Below are positions 56,342 to 64,000 of a DNA stretch of 64,000 nucleotides, one piece after another. Location of the stretch: positions 496,001 to 560,000 of the forward strand of contig NC_057374.1 in assembly GCF_016906535.1 (NCBI RefSeq), in the 5' to 3' direction. Position 1 is the first letter of the stretch, and each line of letters opens with the position of its first letter. The notes under the pieces were generated by a model. The model was not told where the DNA came from. It did not search any database and saw nothing but the letters and a program-made list of their open reading frames with translations. A program made the translations under genes and the position numbers. The stretch comes from Rhizoctonia solani. Lineage: Eukaryota; Basidiomycota; Agaricomycetes; Cantharellales; Ceratobasidiaceae.

Positions 56342-56578
56342 TGTCCTAGATGTCTGATGGGATACCAAGGGGGCTGGTGCTTGAGGCTGGGTACAAGTAT
56401 GAGAAAACCACATAAGGCAATGACAGGCTATCCTATGGTGTCCACAAGCTATACTACAATGACAAGCATGCTTAAGGCAGTGGCAAGCTATCTAAGTACA
56501 GTGAATAAGCTGCTTAAGGCAGTGGTGAGCTAACTACTTTAGTAATTACTGGGCTACAAGGCCCTTGTACACTGAGTG

Positions 56579-56751
56579 TGTCCTGGACACGGTCACATGA
56601 CCAGTACAAGTGGTTGCATGCTGGCCCAAGCCCAAATTTGGGGGGTAGCAGGTGTAATCATGGGTTGTCAGCAGAGGAATAATAGGGCTCTATGGCTTAG
56701 TGGTCAAGCTGGTTCAATTCCAGCTAGTTCTATTTCCCTCTGTTTATGACA
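56579..56751 (+). mobile_element. 173-bp TG..CA element with tRNA-like A and B boxes, TSD GAGTG
   Basis: TGTCCTGGACACGG to GTTTATGACA, flanked by GAGTG (56574-56578 and 56752-56756). Inside is TGGCTTAGTGG (56693-56703), a perfect A-box form, then GGTTCAATTCC (56711-56721), a perfect B-box form. The T-arm stem GCTGG/CCAGC with a seven-base loop is intact, but no anticodon arm fits between the boxes. A second copy of the same length is at 59593-59766. It could be a tiny solo LTR / SMART-type element or a SINE-like unit. Confidence 0.75.
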
Positions 56752-57067
56752 GAGTGAATACAACAAGAGGCATTGTAGACACATCCAATACCAGGGAATT
56801 TATTCCCATTTCCTCAGTTTTAAACAAAGACAAATGGACAACATTTTCAATCACATGACTTCAGCACTTATGTCATACCCAAGTGCCTTGCCATGTCCCC
56901 CTCCATACTTAGTCAGCATACGTAGCTACCTCCACCTTGATGACATCACAGGTGACACATATGCATGAGTAAGGCTGCTGATGGAGCAGGGTTCTTATTT
57001 GATTCAGTATTTGTATCTAGCACAGCCTTATTGTAATATATAAGGAGGGCAATCAACCATGGCAAAC

Positions 57068-58168
57068 TGTTGTAACCACACTGTAAGGTGGGCTACACGC
57101 TAATGGGGCAGGCACTAAAGGCCATACTAGACAATGCAAAAGCTACTCTAAGGCTATACTACTGCTGGCTAATCTGCTTAAGGCAGCTACCAACTGACTA
57201 TTGGCAATGAGGGAGGGCCTTAGGCCAGTGAGGGTAGTATAGCTACTGATACTACTGAGTGGGGGGCCTATACTGAGGCCTGGAGTACTTAGCTGATAAG
57301 GTGTCATGACCCAAGAGGCATGGACACAGATACCCTAATATTCTATTATCATTTTATCTAAATTTTACGAATTATATGGACCAGGGGATGTTCCCAACAT
57401 GACCACAGGCCATGCAGGACTCCCCTGGCAGAGCAATCAACATGGAATGTGAATGGTCCCTTTGTTTAGCCTGTTAGCTTTGTCCTCTGGTTACTTAGTT
57501 ACCATATGTCCTTAGTTGCATTGTTCTATTGTTCTCTTAGTTACCCATACCTTTGTAGTATGTCTTCCATTGTTCTCCTTTGTACTTTACAGTTCCCTTG
57601 TTCTGTATGATGTATATAATGAAGGGAGAGTTCTGGCATTCAGACCAGAACTTGACCTCCTGTCAATCTACTGACTACCCTCCCCACTCTCCTGCTCTTC
57701 TCTAAGGGGTCTTGTGCCATATTTGGCAAGTAATCTCTCTATCTAAAGTGTTGGTTGCAGTCTTCTGCTTATCCCCAAAGCCAGCACTGCCTCTTTAGGC
57801 ATATATCCCATTCTTCATTAGTCAGACTCTGACATAAGGTACCTGTCTATGATGAGAGACAAGGTAAAATCAACTTGGTGTCTCCAAGCAATTTTCCTGC
57901 TGTATATATAGGCAAGAGTAAACTATTTACATGGTCTGTGCATGTGTGAATAGAAGTGTCCATGTAAAATGAGAAGTGTGCTTGTGGGCTGCACAGAAGT
58001 GTGGATTTCCCCTAAGCACCCTTGGCATGGCAACTTGGCACAGCATCTTGGCCTGGTAAGCACCAAGATCACGTGATCAAAAAACTAAAGATAATAAGAC
58101 TGCAAAAAATACTAAAAATAATAGAAAAATTGTGTGATTCTAGTGGTATGAGTCACAAGGGTGTAACA
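57068..58168 (+). mobile_element. Family G solo LTR, third layer, TSD CAAAC
   Basis: TGTTGTAACCACACTG to GGGTGTAACA, flanked by CAAAC (57063-57067 and 58169-58173). It is interrupted by the LTR 57302-57834. Family hallmarks (CTGTAAGG, CAATTTTCCTGCTGT, CTAAGCACCCTTGGCA) are present on both sides of the insertion. Confidence 0.88.
57302..57834 (+). mobile_element. Solo LTR, family E, innermost layer, TSD TAAGG
   Basis: 533 bp, TGTCATGACCCAAGAGG to GACTCTGACA, flanked by TAAGG (57297-57301 and 57835-57839). It contains a possible TATA (GATGTATATAATG near 57607). It is a different family from D despite the similar first bases. Confidence 0.9.
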
Positions 58169-58671
58169 CAAACCCCAGGTCAATTACCTCTTCTTGCACT
58201 CCAATCATTGTACAAGGGCCTTATGCCCAGTAACCTCACTTAGTTTACTTAGCTCACCACCTTAAGCAGCATCCCTACTGCATTTAGATAGCTTGTTGCT
58301 GTAGAAAACCTCCCCACTGCCTTAAGTGGTTTACACCTGTACTTAGCTGGCCACAAGCACCATCTCCCATGCTGTCCCAGACTATGTCTAGGACAAGAGG
58401 TAATTGACCTGGGGATTACCATGGTCAATTGCCCTCCTTATATATTCTACAGGATCACTAATTACCAATACATCATATGCAATGCCATAGCCAATAACAA
58501 GCCTGCTCCATCAGCATTCTTACTCATGCATACATGTCACCTATGATGTCATCAAGGTGGAGGTGGCTATGCAGCTGACTAAGCAGTGGAGGGGACATGG
58601 CAAGGTGCTTAGGGTATGTCATAAGCACCAAAGTCATGTGATTGAAAAATATGTCTGTTTGCTTTTGTTTA

Positions 58672-59216
58672 TGTTGTAGACACACTCAATACCAGGAAAT
58701 TTATTCCCATTTTCTTGAATTTAAACAAAGGCAAACAAACAACTTTTTTGATCATGTGACTTCAGCGCTTATGTCATACCCTAAGCACCTTGCCACATCC
58801 CCTTCTATGCTTAGTCAGCAAATGTAGCCACCTCCACCACAATGACATTACTATGACATGTAGGTGATATGTATGCATGAGTAAGGCCACAGCCAGAGCA
58901 GGGATCTTATTTGTTATGGTATTGCATATAAATGTATTTGTAAATAGCATGCCTCTGTAATATATAAGGAGGCCAACCAACCATGGTAACACCCAGGTCA
59001 ATTACCTCTTGTCATCTCCCCACTTGTACACAGGGCCTTACAGCCTGGGTTTGCTACTTAGCTACTCAGTCACTTAGCCCACACTGCCTTAAGTGGCTTG
59101 CTTATTGTAGTTACCTAGTTGGCCATTGCCTGTAGGGCCTTGGTTACCATAGATACTTAGCTTGTTGTCATAGGTAGCACCCCCACTGCCTTACACAGTT
59201 TCACCTGTACCCCACT
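58672..59216 (+). repeat. Family C LTR truncated into a pol relic
   Basis: Starts TGTTGTAGACACACTC and follows the C LTR until about 59210, then passes without the usual GTCTAGGACA end into RT-coding sequence (CKSSFHITLVEYLG). This junction implies an internal deletion joining LTR to pol. Confidence 0.6.
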
Positions 59217-59592
59217 TGGCTGCAAGAGCTCATTCCACATCACCTTGGTTGAATACTTAGGGATCATTGTATTGGATAAGGGATTCAGCCTGGATAAGCT
59301 CAAAATCCAGGCAGTACAGGAATGGCCAATACCCTCCAAGGTCAAAGAGGTCCAGTTGTTTTTAGGGTTTGCCAACTTTCTGCAACAGTTTGTTGCCAAT
59401 TTCAGTCACATGGCCCAATCTCTGCACAACCTAGTCAAAAAAGATAAACTATGGGAGTGGGGTACCAAGGAAAAAGAAGCCTTCCAAGCACTAAAGGATG
59501 CTATAACTAATGCCCTGGTACTAGCCCATGCAGATCCCACAAAACCATACTTTCTGGAAATCAATGCATCTGGTGCTACCCCAGGCACTGTT

Positions 59593-59766
59593 TGTCATAA
59601 ACAGAGGAAAATAGAACTAGCCAGAAGTGAACCAGCTTGACCACCAAGTCATAGAGCCCTATTATTCCTCTGCTGACAACCCATGATTACACCCACTGCC
59701 TCCTGAATTTGGGCTTGGGCCAGCATGCAACCACTTGCACTGGTCTGTTTGACTGTGTCTAGAACA
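59593..59766 (-). mobile_element. Second 174-bp TG..CA element, TSD CTGTT
   Basis: TGTCATAAACAG to GTGTCTAGAACA, flanked by CTGTT (59588-59592 and 59767-59771). It is the reverse complement of 56579-56751 along its full length. Its A box (TGACTTGGTGG) and B box (GGTTCACTTCT) are less perfect. It lies in the pol relic and breaks its RNase H frame. Confidence 0.85.
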
Positions 59767-59858
59767 CTGTTCTTAGTCAACAACAAGAGGAAGGGTGCTT
59801 ACACCCACTAGGCTTCTTATTAGAATCATTCAAAGGTGCTGAACAGAACTACAACACC

Positions 59859-60373
59859 TGTCAGAGCCAACAACTACCAAGAGGTAAAACCTAACTAGCT
59901 ATTGCCTAATATAAGACTTATCAACTAGTAGGGCCTAACAGAGCTCAAAGGCAATGCCAGGAAAGGAGTAGGACAAGACCTAATATAGTAAGATGCACTA
60001 TGCTATAAAGATAGCAGGGCTAAAGACCTTTGACAGTGACTGGTATGCTCTCAGGCAATACTCTTAATTGTATGTCTTAGGGTAGGTAGTGTTGGAAGGG
60101 ATAAGAGGTCAAGTTCTGAGGCTTAAGGCTCTCAGAACCCTCCTTATATATTCAACAAGGGAGAGGAATAGTACATACATCAACAAACACAAAAACAAAG
60201 ATAAGGTTACATGACCAAAGATAACAAAATGTGATTGGATTACCTAATAAGCACTCAGCACTGAGTTTACACTAAAATGCATATATCCATAAATCTTCAA
60301 GAAAATAGCGCATATATTCACATTTTCTTCAACTTAGTGGATTTTAAGGTGGTCATGCCTCTAGGGCATGACA
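59859..60373 (+). mobile_element. Solo LTR, family H, TSD ACACC/ACACT
   Basis: 515 bp, TGTCAGAGCCAAC to GGGCATGACA, flanked by ACACC and ACACT (one mismatch). It splits the pol relic between QNYNT and HDKELLAI. Confidence 0.85.
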
Positions 60374-60545
60374 ACACTCATGATAAGGAACTTCTGGCAA
60401 TCATCCATTCCTTTGAGCACTGGAGATTATTTTTGGAAGAAACCCTGCATCCCATCACCATATTCACTGATCATTGCAACCTCAAGTACTGGAAGGAGTC
60501 CCAAACATTTAACTGCTGTCATGCCTGTTGGCACCTGCTGCTTGC

Positions 60546-61167
60546 TGTTGTAGACACACTCAATGCCACATAATTTATTCCAATTTTCTCAAACTTAAAC
60601 AAACACAAACAGACATATTTTTCAATCATATGACTTTGGCACTTATGTCATACCCTTAGCACCTTGCCACATCCCCTCCTCTGCTTTGTCAGCATTGTAG
60701 CCACCTCCACCTTGATGACATCATGGTGTCACATATGCATGAGTAAGGCTGCTGATAGAGCAGGCTTCTTATTGGATTAGGTATTTGACAATCATGTATT
60801 TGTAATTAGTCAGACTCTGTAACATATAATGAGGGCAATTGACCATGGCAACCCCCAGGTTGTCAGTCTCCAAGTCATGAGCCCTTAGAGTAATGACAGT
60901 TCTGACTGCATGTGTGTGAGTATATGTGGCTTATCTAAAGACTGCAGAATATCCAATTAGTAGGTGGCCTGGTCAGGAGACAGGCCAGCAAAGGCATGGG
61001 TCATGATATGATATCCTATTCCATAACAGATACCCAAGAATTATTCCAAATTTCTCAATTTCAAACAAAGTTGAATAGACAACATTTTCAATCATGTGAC
61101 CTTGGCAATTATCCCACACAATAAGTGCCTTAGCCATGTCCTCTCCTCTGCTTGCCAAGCTACATAG
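60546..61167. repeat. Mosaic of LTR fragments (C, reversed D, C)
   Basis: 60546-60860 is a C LTR start in plus orientation (TGTTGTAGACACAC). 60861-61015 resembles the first part of the D LTR in reverse (TGTCAGTCTCCAAG ... GGGTCATGA). 61026-61167 is again C-like (GAATTATTCCAAATTT). None is complete. Confidence 0.6.
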
Positions 61168-63590
61168 TGTTATGGAATAGATAATTTAGACAAATGCACC
61201 ACTAATTGCCAATAGTGAATAGTGCAAACTAGGGTAATCATACTTGCTCTATCTAAATATGGGCATGGACATTACTATATTTGGAAACTGATGGTGCTAC
61301 ATGATGTTTTATGCTTTATTTACTTGTTGCACTTGCATATATACATATTCAATCATGCAGACAGGTCATAATATCATTTCTATGATTTATAGAATTTTTT
61401 ACCATACATTTGTATGCAGGAATGGTACATACAGGCTATAGAACAAGTGCAAGCAAGCATGGAAGCACCAAAGGTTGGCAGGAGATAGGCATATTACTAT
61501 GCAGACAAATACAAATAGGTTGGAGGCACCAGCATCTCACTTCTCAAAAAAGAATTGTCTGATTCTGAGCCACATTGATGGTGAAACTAGCCATTTAAGT
61601 TTCTAGCTCTTTCTATGAGATCCTACCCTGACTCAGGGCTATTCTTAGCATTCACACTAATGTGATTTAGTTGTGTATGCTCTAGAACATTCTTGTTATA
61701 GATAGGGAAAAAAGATAATAAAACAAAATACTCTAAAGAGGAAAGAAAGTAACTAAAAGAAGAGAAAAGACAAATAAGGTAACTGTCTAACTATAAAAGG
61801 TAGAAAACTTAGGAAGATAAGTAATAAGAGAAGTCTATGCTAGTGTAATTAGAGTATATTAAAGCAACTAGTTATCTTGCTATAAGAGTAAAGCGGTTAG
61901 TATCAGGGTGATCCCTACCAATAACTAGTAATGAGCGTATTACTGTTCAGCAGGCGACGCGAGGTACAGGCAGAGTAGTATAAAACCTAAATGTCAGTCT
62001 CTGGAACTCACTGTAATTTAATTGAGAATTATGGAAATTTATTTCCCTGTCTCCAACGGCTGACAAGGGGGTAAGGGCGTTGTGGAAGCACCAAATACTT
62101 TAGCAGACTGCCAGAGAGTCTTAGCAGGGTTGCACTCAAGCTGGTTATAGGTTCCCTGTATAGGTTGGGGCCGTCCTAGAGGCTATATGCGCCAAACTTA
62201 AGAGCTTTAGGCTAATTTACTATGTATGATACTTAAAGAGATCAATAGAAGAAGTTCTTAAGAGTCACACTAGGCTGAGAGAGGATGGTAAAATGTGATG
62301 CATTCAAAAGGCCAGTTCAAGGGGCTATTTATACCCTTAGAGGCCTGTGATTACTATATACAGTAGGGTAAGATACATGACAAGAAGAAAAGAGATGAGA
62401 TGTTAAGTGAGAGCCTGTCTCACAAAGCTATGCCTTATAAGAATTAGCCTCCAGTTCTAAAATATCCTTCCCCTCACTAAGACATTCTAGGAAAAGGCTG
62501 AAACAAGCTGTGCTCTTAGTGAGGCCCAGACCTTCCCCTTAGCTACTCAGGTTAGTAGCTTCTGGAAAGCAGAGTGCTTACCTAAGAACAGTCTTTCAGT
62601 TAGACTCAAGTTATTAAGCCTTTCCTTTAAGGGACTGTTTCTCCCTTAATACCTCAAGTATTTACATGATTAAAAATAGCAGAAATAACAGCAAAACTCC
62701 AGGAATATTTCTATGTGCTTTACAAGTGTCTGTCTACACTGATTTCAAGGCTAAATCATGTTTGCTTAGCCATTCTTTACTATTTTATCCTGTTCCATAA
62801 CAATTCTATAAATAGCTCTGGGTCTATCTCACTTGAACTTATTAGGCTTAATAGGTCTTTATGTATCAAATGGCTCAGACTGTACCTCTCATGTAACTTC
62901 CCCTTTTGTACATCATGTATATTGTTATTTGTTCTCCCTCTAGGGTGGAGAAAGCCCCTGAGGGAGACCCTTGAATGCATCCTCATATTCATCCCATTTT
63001 ACCTCTTGTGTGAACTTGAAGATCTAATAGATCTTCTTTAATTAGTTTAGAGTGCTTTATTTTGCTTTCTTAGCCTCTTTAGCTTGCTGAACTTAACCTG
63101 TAAGGCATCTTGGCACACATAGCCTCTAGCAAGGTCCCAACAGACACTGGGTAGCTTGGAAAGGCTCTAGGGCAACCCTGCACCTCATGAGTAAGTCAGT
63201 TGGAAGAGTTCAAGGCCTTGAAAGTGGCATATACACTTCAATTAAGTGCAATCTTGGTCTAATAAATTGCTAACAGATCCAGATAAATTACAGTAAGTAA
63301 CTAAGACTCAGTAGTAACTTTTATTCTAGAGGGATAAGCACAACCAACCACCTGCAACTGCAGTAATTGCTTAATTACTTGCTAAGTGTAGGGCTCACCC
63401 TGATTACTAACCTAATTTACCTTTATATAACCAGCTCATTGGCTTTTATATCCATAGATAAGTGAACTATTAATCATTTGATTATATTCTGTATATAATT
63501 GCATAGTGCCTTATACCTTACTCTATAACATCTTGCCAACATCCCATAGCCGTTGCTGGGTGGTTTAATATGTCACCAATGGTAGCTTGT
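61168..63590. repeat. Degenerate LTR-type sequence, two related units facing each other
   Basis: Starts TGTTATGGAATAG, and CCATAACA occurs at 62795-62802, but the flanks do not match. 61900-62400 in reverse carries a TATA box (GGTATAAATAG, about 62332) and a GCCTCTAGGACGG segment. 62880-63570 in forward carries the related CACATAGCCTCTAG and CCCAACAGACACTGGG, similar to the B LTR. These look like two old LTRs of a B-related family in opposite orientation. No coding sequence was recognised. Confidence 0.4.
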
Positions 63591-63599
63591 TGCCCTCAG

Positions 63600-63770
63600 C
63601 AGCCATACTAATGTAGGTAGCCCCTAGCTTGACACCTTGAGCATTCTCACTGCTGTAGAAAGTTGACTGGTCACCACCCTAAGTGGTTTACTTAGTTATC
63701 TGGACTGTCATTTGTACCTACCTGGCTGTAAGCACCATCTCCCACACCATCCCAGACAAAGTCTAGGACA
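63600..63770 (+). repeat. 3' end of a family C LTR
   Basis: Ends CAGACAAAGTCTAGGACA, the family C terminus, preceded by the CCTAAGTGGTTTACTTAG type sequence seen in other C LTRs. The 5' part is missing. Confidence 0.65.
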
Positions 63771-64000
63771 TTATCCCATTTGAATGAATTGAAATTTACT
63801 GAACATTATTGATCCCAAAATTTTAAGTAGATGATTTTAAGGGCACATTATTGCAAGAATTAACAGGTAAGAGTCATCTGAGAATCAGGGCAACTACGTC
63901 CTTAAAAGATGCCCCAAAATTCATGACACCCAACTTAGGAGGGTAATCTATCTAAGTTAAAGAACCTGATCCTACAAAGCTTCAGGGCTGCATGTGAGTT
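63771..64000. other. Unassigned sequence to window end
   Basis: AT-rich, with no open frame or repeat I can place. Confidence 0.4.

Larger units (their letters stand above)
56771..58395 (+). mobile_element. Family C solo LTR, second layer, TSD AGAGG
   Basis: Flanked by AGAGG (56766-56770 and 58396-58400). The end is GTCTAGGACA. The start reads CATTGTAGACAC where family members have TGTTGTAGACAC, so the terminal TG has become CA. It contains the G-family LTR 57068-58168. Confidence 0.75.
56342..58671 (-). mobile_element. Family C LTR, outermost layer of the nest
   Basis: Starts TGTCCTAGATGTCTG, like the A 3' LTR at 22271. It runs through CTTAAGGCAGTGG repeats to 56578, then 56752-56770 and 58396-58671. 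Inserted inside are the 173-bp element (56579-56751) and a second C LTR (56771-58395). It breaks off at TTTTGTTTA where another C LTR (+) starts at 58672, so its own right end is absent. Confidence 0.65.
59217..60545 (+). pseudogene. A-type pol relic (RT-RNase H) with two insertions
   Basis: Reads VEYLGIIVLDKGFSLDK, FLGFANFLQQFVANF, HADPTKPYFLE, then after the 174-bp insert GCLHPLGFLLESFKG, and after the second insert HDKELLAIIHSFEHW, ITIFTDHCNLKYW and FNCCHACWH. It matches the RT/RNase H part of chromovirus A (about 24500-25100), showing a second, older copy of that family. It ends where a C LTR begins at 60546. Confidence 0.85.

Noticed and set aside
56693..56735. A genuine tRNA gene
   Set aside because: A and B boxes and a T arm are present, but there is no room for an anticodon arm and the acceptor ends do not pair well.
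22271..63770. CRISPR-like arrays among the many short repeated motifs
   Set aside because: The repeated motifs belong to dispersed LTR families with target duplications; there are no regularly spaced direct repeats with unique spacers, and the genome is eukaryotic.

Overview
The window reads as a nuclear chromosome segment of a filamentous basidiomycete. The evidence is short GT-AG introns (about 43-73 nt), a secreted GH131 glucanase with a fungal CBM1, a fungal VNX1/CAX-type antiporter and Ty3/gypsy chromoviruses. A Rhizoctonia/Ceratobasidium-like Agaricomycete would fit, but that is inference.

Layout. Positions 1-16 kb are gene-bearing, about half GC and almost repeat-free. They hold the 3' end of a Cu/Zn superoxide dismutase gene (+), an HMG-box gene with three frame breaks (-), a Ser/Thr kinase (-), an eight-exon cation/H+ exchanger (-) and a nine-exon GH131-CBM1 glucanase (-) with a 14-nt microexon. 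From about 16.5 kb to the end the DNA is AT-richer and almost entirely transposon: a DDE transposase remnant, a long foldback element split by a tandem LTR pair, and a stack of nested LTR retrotransposons.

The transposon stack can be ordered by 5-bp target duplications. Chromovirus A (-) has its 3' LTR at 22271-22852 and was split between gag and pol by element B1 (+, 26359-39987, TSD CCCTT). A solo LTR (40653-41215, TSD ATGCA) sits in the displaced A gag. A second copy of the same family, B2 (-, 41426 to about 56045), lies head-on to B1, so the two form an inverted repeat of about 13 kb. B2 is decayed and carries two further solo LTRs. From 56.3 to 63.8 kb there is a dense nest of solo LTRs up to four levels deep, two copies of a 174-bp TG..CA element containing tRNA-like A and B boxes, and an A-type pol relic.

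Most notable: both B copies carry, downstream of the chromodomain integrase, an extra open reading frame (ORF3, about 427 aa in two exons, 60/61-nt intron at the same codon). I do not recognise it. It lies in a block that is far more diverged between B1 and B2 than the rest of the element. Both copies also share one in-frame UGA followed by CGG between the integrase zinc finger and catalytic core, a context known for stop-codon readthrough elsewhere. Substitutions between the B1 LTRs are all at CpG sites, and B2 has many Arg-to-Cys/Trp/His changes, pointing to methylation-linked CpG decay.
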